Shown in pieces: positions 1 to 10,901 of a DNA stretch of 64,000 bases. Where the stretch lies: assembly GCA_015227615.1 (NCBI GenBank), contig JAALGZ010000001.1, positions 1-64,000 of the forward strand. Direction: 5' to 3'. The notes beneath the pieces were generated by a model. That model did not search any database, was not told where the DNA came from, and saw nothing but the letters and a program-made list of their open reading frames with translations. A program made the translations under genes and the position numbers. This DNA comes from Labyrinthula sp. Ha. Its lineage: Eukaryota > Sar > Bigyra > Labyrinthulida > Labyrinthulaceae. Position 1 is the stretch's first letter, and every line of letters begins with the position of its first letter.

Positions 1-3000
1 CAATCATAAAATATAATATATATTTATTAATTTGAATTATGTCAAAATTTATCTAAGATAGTTTTAACAGCTTTATTATGCAAATAACTATTGAAAAATA
101 TAATAGAAACCATTCTTATACCTAAATCATTACCAAATTGTGCAAGCTGAATATCTCGTTTGTTATGAAATCTAAATTAAGTATCCGGAGGAGCAGAATT
201 AAGATTTTGTTTTTTACACCAAGATCCAGGATGATAAAGCATTTCATCACTATAATTTCAATACTCGCCTAATTAGTTTATATCACACCCCATATATCAG
301 AATAATGAGAATAATGATAATAAATCCAATCCTGATCAAAATTGATTGCATACAACCACGAAGCCAATTAGTATATTAAGGTGAACTCGGTGGATCAAAG
401 AATTTCAAAGAATAATGCCAGTTAGAAAAGGTATAGTTAAAACCAAGAGTCTCTATTAGCAAAAATTAGTATAACTTTCTGCTCCTGCCTTCTTCTGTTT
501 TTCTTTTCATTTTTTGGCTTTTGTTTCTGTTTATTGCTTTCATTTCAAAATTCATAGACATCCAATGGAAAAAAGTTGATGTAAGGGATATTAAAAATCT
601 ACGTTTATACTGATATATTGAATCCTCTTTTCATTGATATTTATCATGTAGAGTTTATACACTGTTGAAACAGGGTACATCAATTTTCTGTTCTTATAAA
701 TTATCTCCATTGGAATATATTTTCAATTTTCTATTCAACTTATATCTGTATATGATCTTCAACCTGTCTTGTTTAAAATTAAGGCAGATCAAGTTTAGTG
801 TCATCTGGTCATATTAGAGATCTAAATTAAAACATGTTTATAATAAAATATAAAAAAAATGAGAGTAAAATATCTCAATACAATTTTAGAAGCAAGCTAT
901 ATTATTTCAATATTTTTTTGAGTGATTGCAAAGCGAAAAAACCTCATGTGCTGATAAAAAACTTAAAAGCTGCTTATACATCAAAGTCAAATGATAAAGC
1001 ATCAAGAAAAAAAAATAGAAGTATAGTGACATAGCAAAACTTTGAATAAACACAAATTCGTTATATCACTATATATATATAATTACAATAATAATACCTT
1101 AGGGAATATACGAATCTCACATTTTGTCTTATGGCATTTTGCATCACTGAGAAGATATTTTACAGACCACTCACTTGATTGAATTTATTGATAGCAAATG
1201 TATTATACAATATGCCAATATGTTATTATTTACCATTTTCTCATGTTTAGAAGCCCCGATGAAACATATTCCAATATGTATAAAGTACAGAGACCATGAT
1301 TTTGTCTCATCAAACGTCAATGTACCTCTAAATAAATCTATTATATAAGAGTAATAGTAAAGATGTTATACTAAAATAGCTGACTTTTCTATATAAAGAG
1401 AATAATTGCACCAAAATGTCTAGGATTTCTAAAAAGATACAATATATAACTTATCAGGAGTTTAACTTAGCAGTCTCATGTTAAATGTCATATTTCAATA
1501 CATAATACCAGTAATCACTTAACGGTTGAGGTAGGAATAAATGGATAACTGAAAAGGTATTTCAACTACCTAAATGTTTAAATTTTACTCGATATTTTTT
1601 CATGAATAAATAGTATTCATATTAATTTTTATTCGTATTTGATTCTTGCTTAAGCTATCAGCTTTATTATAACGTTAAAGCAAATGTTCATTATAGAATC
1701 TAGCAACTTGCTTCATTTTATAAGTTCCTATTAATATTTTATGTTTATGATTAATAATAGTGAACTATTACATTTTTTTGAAATATATTCTCTTCGCAAT
1801 TTATTTGGATATTAGGGAGGGGTATCTATTCTGTAGAGTTGTCTTAGAGTTAAGAAATGAGTTAAGCTTATATTTCTTCTGATAGCTGCATATATGCTAT
1901 TGCCTATTGAATTTTTTCGACTTTTTTTAGTTATCCTAGCAATTTATAATACAAAAACTATCAGCTTAAATATGACATCTTCATTTGTCTTATGTATTGG
2001 TAATAACTCAAATAAGTTCCGTAATATCAAACTTGCAGTTCATGTTATTTCTAGTTATTTTATTTTATTTGAAAAAAAACTTGTATTAAACATTATTTGA
2101 GATTATTACAAAAAAAATCTTGAGTATAGTTGGACTGTTATGGTAGGTCTTAGATATATACAGTAACCCCAAATATCTTTTCTTTATATAAAGCAGCATT
2201 CATTAAGGATTCTGCATTGGTTACTTATTTAGACTTCTCAGTGCCACAGAATTATGTCTTTTAAGATATTTAATGATATTATAAAGAAACAAATGTACAT
2301 TGATTTTCCTTCATTATGTTCCAAATTATTTTTTCTGTAAACTTATTATTTGACCTTTTTACTGAATATATATATATATATAATCTGACTCTTTCTATTC
2401 CAATTATTACTCTACCGGTATAAATCTCTCATATATAATAGCTTTGTTTCATTATTTAAAAAAAAGAAAATTTTGATCGTTTTTTATCAGTAAACCTGAA
2501 CAATAATTTTATAAAATAATATGAAAAATCTACAGAATCGAAAGAATTTTAGCAGTTAGTAGCATGTGAAACGAGTATTTTCCAATAACTTACAATGCAA
2601 CAGGGGCAAGAAAATATTAAAGAATGCGAGTTTTACTTTAGTCTTTTTATAAAAGCTATGTAACAGAGATAAGAAAGTACAAGCCTTGGGTGATGATATC
2701 TATAGAGTCAACAGTTCCAAAGCTTCAAAATGTTAAATTGTGTATATACAAGAATAATAAGAACAAATTGTAATAATTCGCTAACTAATTTAAAAAATAT
2801 ACCGTATTCACTATTAATTCCATTTTTCTAAATTTCATAATACTCAAAATCTCCTTAAAATTTTCACCTAACCAATTCTAAGCTAAAGAAAATACCAGAT
2901 TATGATAGTTTTATAAAATGCAACAACGTCGGAGAAAAAATAATGGTGCGACAATGAGGCATATTGGAGCAAGAATAGAAGAAAAAATAACAGAGATTTT

Positions 3001-3550
3001 TCAACCAACTTTTTAAAATTAAATTAGAAGCGAATACCTATGCAATTACTAACCAACAGACACAAAACCTAACGAAATTTATTCAAAATTTTTATCAATC
3101 AGAAATTTGTAAGAATGAAAATTATAAATTCTTCACATTCAAAGTAGTAGACCATATAATTGTAAAAAATGTTAAAGCTAATTAAATATTAGAATTATAT
3201 TTCTTGCAGTACCATAAAAATTTAAGTTCTGTTGAAATAAGTTCGTTTTGGTTTATAAGTGTAGAAGAAAGAGCTGATGTTCTGACCTCTAGTAAATTAA
3301 ATATAGTGATAGAAGTAAGTTGAATGGGTGAGGTATAATCGAACCTTTGTTGAGAGCCAAGTGGGGCTCTTGTGGGTAATAAGAGGCTTGTGTAAATTGA
3401 TATTTGATTAAAAGCAGTTGTATTCATAAGAAGTAGATATCATTGATAATAGGAGAAATTGGTGGTAACGTCATATTGGAATGTAGCGGAAGGGGAAAAC
3501 TGATGACGTGGTTTGGTGAAGTACAGTCTTAACAATGATCGAACACGAAC
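1..3550. repeat. Left arm of giant palindrome
   Basis: This stretch is the reverse complement of 7351-10901. Position 1 pairs with 10901 and 3550 pairs with 7351, so there is about one net indel over 3.5 kb. Spot comparison shows roughly one substitution per 100 bases. The arm is AT-rich and has no long ORF. Two short ORFs (68 and 81 codons) occur in both arms, which simple duplication explains. Because the pairing is still perfect at base 1, the arm probably continues beyond the window. TA-rich microsatellites lie near 1065-1080 and 2370. Confidence 0.95.
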
Positions 3551-3697
3551 TGTAATTTGCTGAATATAGTTTTTAATAAGTTTTTAAGCCTTAAGTAGAA
3601 TATAGAAGAAGTTTTATCATAGTTTAAGAAATCAAGAAGAAAAGGAAGAAATAAAAATTAGAAGTGTAAATTGAGAACTAGACGTACTCAATATTGG
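3541..3697. repeat. Inner, diverged part of inverted repeat (left)
   Basis: The inverted repeat continues inward past the near-identical arm, but here it matches 7204-7360 at only about three quarters of positions with small indels. The sequence GAGTACGTCTAGTTCTCAA, read from the coding segment outward, is kept at both ends. These are probably the true termini of the retroelement, older than the event that made the outer arms. Confidence 0.8.
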
Positions 3698-3718
3698 ATC
3701 CAATATTCGTATAAATAG
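3690..3718 (+). promoter_or_regulatory. Perfect 18-bp palindrome and TATA-like box
   Basis: AATATTGGATCCAATATT at 3690-3707 is a perfect palindrome. It is followed at once by ATTCGT...ACGAAT, a 6-bp inverted repeat whose loop holds TATAAATAG. It sits exactly where the inverted terminus ends and about 200 bp upstream of the first ATG of gag, so it is a plausible promoter or processing site. Function is inferred from position only. Confidence 0.4.
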
Positions 3719-3912
3719 TACGAATTATAATAGTTACGGAAAAAGTAAATAAAAACAGAAGTGAGCCGCCGGTCCTAAGATCGGGAAGTGGTAAAAAATC
3801 AGGAGGAAGGGTAGTTGCAGAAATCAGTTCTAGGAACATAATTACCCGAGATACAGAAACTCCTCAGGAGTTGAATCAGGTTGCGGTTGAGGAAAATAGC
3901 AGTCAAGGAGAT

Positions 3913-5073
3913 ATGCGAGACACTAGTGAAGTGTACAGAAGTGTTTCTGATCCAGGAGAAAATATTACAACCCCGGATCATATAGTAGTAACCCACGAAA
4001 GTTGGGAGCAGCTTCAGCAAAATTATGAAACTCTACAACTTCAAATGAGCACTTTACTCCAACAAGTGAAAGCAAATATATCAACAGGAAACAATAAAAA
4101 AGTTAGGAGGAATCTGTTCAAGATCAAAGATAAAAGGAGAAATGTGCTGGAGGTAGGAGACTCAAATTCTGAGAGTAGTGATCTTTCGGCCTCTTCTTTG
4201 AGTTCGGCTGAGTCAGAGGATGATGTTGGAGATAACAGAGGTTTGAGAGAGAGTGAGAGAAAGAGGGCGAGAGAGGAGAAGTACAAGGGAAAGCCAATAT
4301 TGCGATCCCTGGAGCCTGGTAAAGTGGCATCGTTTTTGGAAGAATTTCAGGTGTATGAGACCAATGTCGTCAGAGGGAGGTTGAAGTTGCCTAATGCTGA
4401 TATTTCTTTAAGTTTGAGCAATCAGGTGCAGGTGATGTTGCAAGATGAGGGAGTAAGTGTGATGAGAAGGAGGTCCGTAATGAAGTACCTCAATAACATC
4501 AATCGGCTACAAAATAAAGGTAAAGAAAAAATACTAATGAGAAAGGTAGAGAACTTTATGTGGTCTAATGAGGGCACACCTATGAAGTCCATGACTCATT
4601 TTTTAAAACAAGTTACAGATATGGTAAGAGGGATTAAGTGGGAGACCAAGTCGATGGAGAGGGAGTTCTGTTTGAAGGTGATCAAAAAATTGCCTTTAGA
4701 GTTCGGGTCAGGAAGTGCAAAAGAGACTCAATCGATAAAGAAGTGGAAAACAGTGGGGAAATTGAGAAGAGGTTTGAACAAGGCGGCCATGATCATATCG
4801 GAATGGGATCTTCAGAGTCCAGCTTTGAAACTTTTGACTAATGAACCCCTAAAGAATAAGAATAAAATAAGTGTGAAGTCTGATCCAGCTCCAAAGCAGC
4901 GTCCAAGAAACCCCCGAGGGGAGTCAAACCCCTCAGAAGGGGTAAGAAGGACGACACTAGAGGATGGATCTGTAAAACACTTCCTACCAAAGACCTGGTC
5001 TAAGGAAAAAGGAAGCAGTACGGCATGGACCATAACCTGTGCCTCTTCTGTTACCCCAGTAACCATCGATTAG
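3913..5073 (+). CDS. Gag-like structural protein of retroelement
   Basis: The first ATG of the frame is at 3913, giving 386 residues. The frame is open without stops from 3715, so an upstream non-AUG start or longer leader peptide is possible. The protein starts with an acidic, Ser/Thr-rich part and a coiled-coil-like Gln/Leu stretch. It continues with a basic/Ser-rich segment (near 4080-4220) and a helical middle typical of retroelement capsid regions, then a basic tail rich in Lys, Arg and Pro. The zinc knuckle expected at a gag C-terminus is not in this frame: it lies just past the overlap in the pol frame. So either full Gag is made by frameshift, or the knuckle belongs to Pol. Its role would be packaging of element RNA in cytoplasmic particles. 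Confidence 0.75.
   Translation: MRDTSEVYRSVSDPGENITTPDHIVVTHESWEQLQQNYETLQLQMSTLLQQVKANISTGNNKKVRRNLFKIKDKRRNVLEVGDSNSESSDLSASSLSSAESEDDVGDNRGLRESERKRAREEKYKGKPILRSLEPGKVASFLEEFQVYETNVVRGRLKLPNADISLSLSNQVQVMLQDEGVSVMRRRSVMKYLNNINRLQNKGKEKILMRKVENFMWSNEGTPMKSMTHFLKQVTDMVRGIKWETKSMEREFCLKVIKKLPLEFGSGSAKETQSIKKWKTVGKLRRGLNKAAMIISEWDLQSPALKLLTNEPLKNKNKISVKSDPAPKQRPRNPRGESNPSEGVRRTTLEDGSVKHFLPKTWSKEKGSSTAWTITCASSVTPVTID
5004..5073 (+). other. gag/pol overlap, probable -1 frameshift window
   Basis: The gag frame runs to the TAG at 5071-5073. The pol frame, offset by -1, has its last upstream stop at 5001-5003, so a shift must fall between 5004 and 5073. A run of five A follows GG at the upstream edge, but I do not see a textbook X-XXY-YYZ heptamer. 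Re-initiation at the ATG at 5025 is the alternative. Confidence 0.5.
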
Positions 5074-7157
5074 ATGATTGTAAGTTGGTTAAACAGCGGG
5101 ATGCTAAGAAGGAGAAGACGGTAAATGAAATTGAAAAAGAAGCAGAGAGTAGTGAGAAGTTGGAGGCCGAAGAAAGCAGTTCGGAGGACGAGGAGTCGGT
5201 ATTTGTAGGGGCAGTCAAAGTATTGGATGTTGAAGAAAGTTATGGGGATGAATCAGAAGATTTTATAGTAGGATCTCTAGATCCAGTGGATTTAGGGGAG
5301 ATATTAGTTGAGGATGAATTTGAAGTTGGGGGAGATATAGGGAAGCCACATGTAACTGATAATAAAGTGCAGGCATACCTAAGAAATAAAGTTAAAGAAA
5401 AAGTTTTAGTAGGAGTGAAAGAAGGAACCATAACCTCTGATCAAGCACAAGAGCTGGAATTCATTTTATTAGATCATCTTGAAGCTTTTGGGTCAAAAAT
5501 CTCTAAGTGTGACTTCAATAATCTTACTCCTATGAAAATTGAGCTACGTGAAGGGGTCGCGGAGTATGTAAGCAAACCTTACCCAATGTCCAAAGTCAGC
5601 ATGGGGGCCCTAAAGAAAAAATTAAGAGAATTAGAAGACATGGGGATGATTAGGAGGGAGCCAAATCCTTTCTTTTCTTCGCCTGTAATTATGGTGCCAA
5701 AACCAGGAAAAAGGGATGAATATAGAATGGTAGTCGACCTCCGCAGGTGTAACAGATCTGTTAAACCCACTGGAGCAGGATTTCCAGACCTCGAGACCCA
5801 GTTAGCTTGGTTCAAGGGCACTGAAAAATATTTCGGGAGTTTTGATGGATTGAGTGGATTTGATTATTTGAGAGTGGAGGATGGAGCCCAGAAGTATTTG
5901 GGGATGGTGACTCCTTGGGGTTGTTATACAATGTTGATGGCTCCCCAGGGCTATATAAATACCCCCCAGATATATCAGGAGAGGTTGATCAACGAAGTCC
6001 TGGGAGGTCTAAATAGGGATAGCTTGTTCGGTAACGGGGTCCTACAGTGGATCGATGACTCGCTGATCTATGCTTCATCCTGGAAAGAATACAAGGATAT
6101 TCTTTCCCAGTTTTTAAACCAGTGTATCAAGGTGAATTTTCGTCTGAACCTGGATAAATGTGACTTGATTAAAAGTAGAGTGGGATGGTGTGGGAGAATC
6201 CTGGAGAATGGGAGATGGAGATATGATGAGAAATATTTTTTGAAGCTGGAAGATATGGGGGAGGTGAGGAAGATGGGTCAGTTGGAAGATTTGGTCTATG
6301 TGAGCACATGGCTAGCTTCCAGCGTGCCAGATTTAGCAAGGAAACGTTACTACCTTAGTAAGAGAATGAAGGAGCTTGAACGGGACCTAAAAATAAAATA
6401 TAAAAAGAAGCTAAATAAGCATGAACGAAGAGCTGCGTCGGTGGAAGAGTGGTGGAGTGAGGAGGATCAGGATGAGGTTCGCAAATTTTTGAAGTCCATC
6501 TCTTCTAGTGCGGCCAATAGTTTAAAGTTGTACCAGCTTGATAAGAGGGTGGCTATATTCACGGATGCTAGTTTCCAGTTCTGGTCAGGAGTACTTGGAC
6601 TGTGGGACAGTGACGGATGGTTGCCTATTTATTTTGGGAGTGGAGAGTTTGTAGGAAGTAGTATTCATTGGAGCATGACTGACAAGGAAATCTATCCTAT
6701 CATTAAGTTAATGAAAAGGTATAGATTCATCTTGTATGGCCATCAAACACCCATTGAACTCTATACAGATCACAAAAATTTGATATACCTGATGACACCA
6801 AAAAAGGACATGAAAGCTGCTGCGTTTGGGCGGGTTCAAAGATGGATACTCACCATCCAGGAATTCGTCACGGTGCTTCATCATCTTCCAGGAGAAACTA
6901 ATGTTCTGGCGGATCTGTTGACGAGGTGGGGATATGTGGAGTCGGAGGATACTTTGAACTTGAAGACAAAACTCGTAGATAGCAATGAAGATGCAGGTTG
7001 GAGAATTCGTTGGAAGGGAATAACCTTATTTGCAAATAGTGATGATGTAGATGCTGAGAAGATGGAGATCGCCAATATGATCGGTGGACCTGATGTTGAA
7101 GAGATGCTGGAGGTGGAAGTGAATAAAGTTAAGGGTAGACGTTTGACCCGGGGGTAG
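5025..7157 (+). CDS. Retroelement Pol: zinc knuckle, reverse transcriptase, RNase H
   Basis: The ORF has 710 residues. Residues 6-19 form a CX2CX4HX4C nucleic-acid-binding knuckle. Residues 30-110 are very acidic. The RT spans about 170-430: the template-handling motif MVVDLRRCN, the FDGLSGFDYL palm motif, the APQGY motif, and the catalytic box WIDDS with Asp344-Asp345. A connection follows (WCGRI and WLASSVPDL, gypsy-type). RNase H spans about 508-640 with Asp514 (FTDAS), Glu555 (DKE), Asp582 (TDHKN) and Asp630 (LADLLTRW), so all four metal ligands are present. No protease DSG/DTG precedes the RT, and after RNase H only about 75 residues remain, too few for integrase. The frame is free of stops, so the copy is intact or young. 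The product would copy element RNA into DNA. Confidence 0.9.
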   Translation: MDHNLCLFCYPSNHRLDDCKLVKQRDAKKEKTVNEIEKEAESSEKLEAEESSSEDEESVFVGAVKVLDVEESYGDESEDFIVGSLDPVDLGEILVEDEFEVGGDIGKPHVTDNKVQAYLRNKVKEKVLVGVKEGTITSDQAQELEFILLDHLEAFGSKISKCDFNNLTPMKIELREGVAEYVSKPYPMSKVSMGALKKKLRELEDMGMIRREPNPFFSSPVIMVPKPGKRDEYRMVVDLRRCNRSVKPTGAGFPDLETQLAWFKGTEKYFGSFDGLSGFDYLRVEDGAQKYLGMVTPWGCYTMLMAPQGYINTPQIYQERLINEVLGGLNRDSLFGNGVLQWIDDSLIYASSWKEYKDILSQFLNQCIKVNFRLNLDKCDLIKSRVGWCGRILENGRWRYDEKYFLKLEDMGEVRKMGQLEDLVYVSTWLASSVPDLARKRYYLSKRMKELERDLKIKYKKKLNKHERRAASVEEWWSEEDQDEVRKFLKSISSSAANSLKLYQLDKRVAIFTDASFQFWSGVLGLWDSDGWLPIYFGSGEFVGSSIHWSMTDKEIYPIIKLMKRYRFILYGHQTPIELYTDHKNLIYLMTPKKDMKAAAFGRVQRWILTIQEFVTVLHHLPGETNVLADLLTRWGYVESEDTLNLKTKLVDSNEDAGWRIRWKGITLFANSDDVDAEKMEIANMIGGPDVEEMLEVEVNKVKGRRLTRG

Positions 7158-7203
7158 TAAAGTTTGTAGAAAATAGAGTTGCCGTACATTTTCTAAAAGA
7201 AAG

Positions 7204-7360
7204 CAGTATTGAGTACGTCTAGTTCTCAATTTAAACTTTTAAGTATTATTAACTTCCTTTTCTTCTTGGTCCCTTAAACTCTTGTAAAGTTCTTCTATCA
7301 ATTACTTAAGGCTTTAAAAACGTATGTCTAACTATATTAATTAATCTACAGTTCGTGTTC
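7204..7360. repeat. Inner, diverged part of inverted repeat (right)
   Basis: Counterpart of 3541-3697. It starts about 47 bp after the pol stop codon, so the pol message would end inside this terminus. Confidence 0.8.
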
Positions 7361-10300
7361 GATCATTGTTAAGACTGTACTTCACCAAACCACGTCATCA
7401 GTTTTCCCCTTCCGTTATATTCCAATATGACGTTACCACCAATTTCTCCTATTATCAATGATATCTACTTCTTATGAATACAACTGCTTTTAATCAAATA
7501 TCAATTTACACAAGCCTCTTATTACCCACAAGAGCCCCACTTGGCTCTCAACAAAGGTTCGATTATACCTCACCCATTCAACTTACTTCTATCACTATAT
7601 TTAATTTACTAGAGGTCAGAACATCAGCTCTTTCTTCTACACTTATAAACCAAAACGAACTTATTTCAACAGAACTTAAATTTTTATGGTACTGCAAGAA
7701 ATATAATTCTAATATTTAATTAGCTTTAACATTTTTTACAATTATATGGTCTACTACTTTGAATGTGAAGAATTTATAATTTTCATTCTTACAAATTTCT
7801 GATTGATAAAAATTTTGAATAAATTTCGTTAGGTTTTGTGTCTGTTGGTTAGTAATTGCATAGGTATTCGCTTCTAATTTAATTTTAAAAAGTTGGTTGA
7901 AAAATCTCTGTTATTTTTTCTTCTATTCTTGCTCCAATATGCCTCATTGTCGCACCATTATTTTTTCTCCGACGTTGTTGCATTTTATAAAACTATCATA
8001 ATCTGGTATTTTCTTTAGCTTAGAATTGGTTAGGTGAAAATTTTAAGGAGAGTTTGAGTATTATGAAATTTAGAAAAATGGAATTAATAGTGAATACGGT
8101 ATATTTTTTAAATTAGTTAGCGAATTATTACAATTTGTTCTTACTATTCTTGTATATACACAATTTAACATTTTTAAGCTTTGGAACTGTTGACTCTATA
8201 GATATCATCACCCAAGGCTTGTACTTTCTTATCTCTTTTACATAGCTTTTATAAAAAGACTAAAGTAAAACTCGCATTCTTTAATATTTTCTTGCCCCTG
8301 TTGCATTGTAAGTTATTGGAAAATACTCGTTTCACATGCTACTAACTACTAAAATTCTTTCGATTCTGTAGATTTTTCATATTATTTTATAAAATTATTG
8401 TTCAGGTTTACTGATAAAAAACGATCAAAATTTTCTTTTTTTTTAATAATGAAACAAAGCTATTATATATGAGAGATTTATACCGGTAGAGTAATAATTG
8501 GAATAGAAAGAGTCAGATTATATATATATATATATTCAGTAAAAAGGTCAAATAATAAGTTTACAGAAAAAATAATTTGGAACATAATGAAGGAAAATCA
8601 ATGTACATTTGTTTCTTTATAATATCATTAAATATCTAAAAAGACATAATTCTGTGGCACTGAGAAGTCTAAATAAGTAACCAATGCAGAATCCTTAATG
8701 AATGCTGCTTTATATAAAGAAAAGATATTTGGGGTTACTGTATATATCTAAGACCTACCATAACAGTCCAACTATACTCAAGATTTTTTTTGTAATAATC
8801 TCAAATAATGTTTAATACAAGTTTTTTTTCAAATAAAATAAAATAACTAGAAATAACATGAACTGCAAGTTTGATATTACGGAACTTATTTGAGTTATTA
8901 CCAATACATAAGACAAATGAAGATGTCATATTTAAGCTGATAGTTTTTGTATTATAAATTGCTAGGATAACTAAAAAAAGTCGAAGAAATTCAATAGGCA
9001 ATAGCATATATGCAGCTATCAGAAGAAATATAAGCTTAACTCATTTCTTAACTCTAAGACAACTCTACAGAACAGATACCCCTCCCTAATATCCAAATAA
9101 ATTGCGAAGAGAATATATTTCAAAAAAATGTAATAGTTCACTATTATTAATCATAAACATAAAATATTAATAGGAACTTATAAAATGAAGCAAGTTGCTA
9201 GATTCTATAATGAACATTTGCTTTAACGTTATAATAAAGCTGATAGCTTAAGCAAGAATCAAATACGAATAAAAATTAATATGAATACTATTTATTCATG
9301 AAAAAATATCGAGTAAAATTTAAACATTTAGGTAGTTGAAATACCTTTTCAGTTATCCATTTATTCCTACCTCAACCGTTAAGTGATTACTGGTATTATG
9401 TATTGAAATATAACATTTAACATGAGACTGCTAAGTTAAACTCCTGATAAGTTATATATTGTATCTTTTTAGAAATCCTAGACATTTTGGTGCAATTATT
9501 CTCTTTATATAGAAAAGTCAGCTATTTTAGTATAACATCTTTACTATTACTCTTATATAATAGATTTATTTAGAGGTACATTGACGTTTGATGAGACAAA
9601 ATCATGGTCTCTGTACTTTATACATATTGGAATATGTTTCATCGGGGCTTCTAAACATGAGAAAATGGTAAATAATAACATATTGGCATATTGTATAATA
9701 CATTTGCTATCAATAAATTCAATCAAGTGAGTGGTCTGTAAAATATCTTCTCAGTGATGCAAAATGCCATAAAACAAAATGTGAGATTCGTATATTCCCT
9801 AAGGTATTATTATTGTAATTATATATATATAGTGATATAACGAATTTGTGTTTATTCAAAATTTTGCTATGTCACTATACTTCTATTTTTTTTTCTTGAT
9901 GCTTTATCATTTGACTTTGATGTATAAGCAGCTTTTAAGTTTTTTATCAGCACATGAGGTTTTTTCGCTTTGCAATCACTCAAAAAAATATTGAAATAAT
10001 ATAGCTTGCTTCTAAAATTGTATTGAGATATTTTACTCTCATTTTTTTTTATATTTTATTATAAACATGTTTTAATTTAGATCTCTAATATGACCAGATG
10101 ACACTAAACTTGATCTGCCTTAATTTTAAACAAGACAGGTTGAAGATCATATACAGATATAAGTTGAATAGAAAATTGAAAATATATTCCAATGGAGATA
10201 ATTTATAAGAACAGAAAATTGATGTACCCTGTTTCAACAGTGTATAAACTCTACATGATAAATATCAATGAAAAGAGGATTCAATATATCAGTATAAACG

Positions 10301-10901
10301 TAGATTTTTAATATCCCTTACATCAACTTTTTTCCATTGGATGTCTATGAATTTTGAAATGAAAGCAATAAACAGAAACAAAAGCCAAAAAATGAAAAGA
10401 AAAACAGAAGAAGGCAGGAGCAGAAAGTTATACTAATTTTTGCTAATAGAGACTCTTGGTTTTAACTATACCTTTTCTAACTGGCATTATTCTTTGAAAT
10501 TCTTTGATCCACCGAGTTCACCTTAATATACTAATTGGCTTCGTGGTTGTATGCAATCAATTTTGATCAGGATTGGATTTATTATCATTATTCTCATTAT
10601 TCTGATATATGGGGTGTGATATAAACTAATTAGGCGAGTATTGAAATTATAGTGATGAAATGCTTTATCATCCTGGATCTTGGTGTAAAAAACAAAGTCT
10701 TAATTCTGCTCCTCCGGATACTTAATTTAGATTTCATAACAAACGAGATATTCAGATTGCACAATTTGGTAATGATTTAGGTATAAGAATGGTTTCTATT
10801 ATATTTTTCAATAGTTATTTGCATAATAAAGCTGTTAAAACTATCTTAGATAAATTTTGACATAATTCAAATTAATAAATATATATTATATTTTATGATT
10901 G
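7351..10901. repeat. Right arm of giant palindrome
   Basis: Near-perfect reverse complement of 1-3550. Differences seen include an A-run one base longer near 10045-10055, which breaks the frame of a short ORF that stays open at 834-1034 in the left arm. This shows the short ORFs are not under clear selection. Where the arm ends to the right of 10901 cannot be judged, because its partner would lie before base 1. Confidence 0.95.

Larger units (their letters stand above)
3541..7360 (+). mobile_element. Retroelement with inverted termini (gag-pol)
   Basis: The central 3.5 kb of the palindrome codes for a gag-like protein and a reverse transcriptase-RNase H polyprotein on the plus strand, framed by 157-bp imperfect inverted termini instead of direct LTRs. 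I see no aspartic protease motif, no HHCC/DDE integrase and no tyrosine recombinase in the coding part or in the arms. The RT and RNase H belong to the Ty3/gypsy-DIRS assemblage, and motif wording is closest to the gypsy-like elements of oomycetes. Inverted termini and lack of protease recall DIRS elements, but the missing recombinase argues against a functional DIRS. It may be a new structural type, or a gypsy relative that lost its 3' end inside a palindromic rearrangement. Confidence 0.8.

Noticed and set aside
3871-3912. TTG start for gag, and similar TTG starts at 17122, 33217, 41427 and 47624
   Set aside because: A eukaryotic gene is expected to use ATG. The first in-frame ATGs (3913, 17140, 33271, 41409, 47669) were used instead, and the collinear 263-aa products of B and D support this.
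3541-7360. Straight assignment to DIRS elements
   Set aside because: The RT wording is gypsy-like and no tyrosine recombinase is present; inverted termini alone are not enough.
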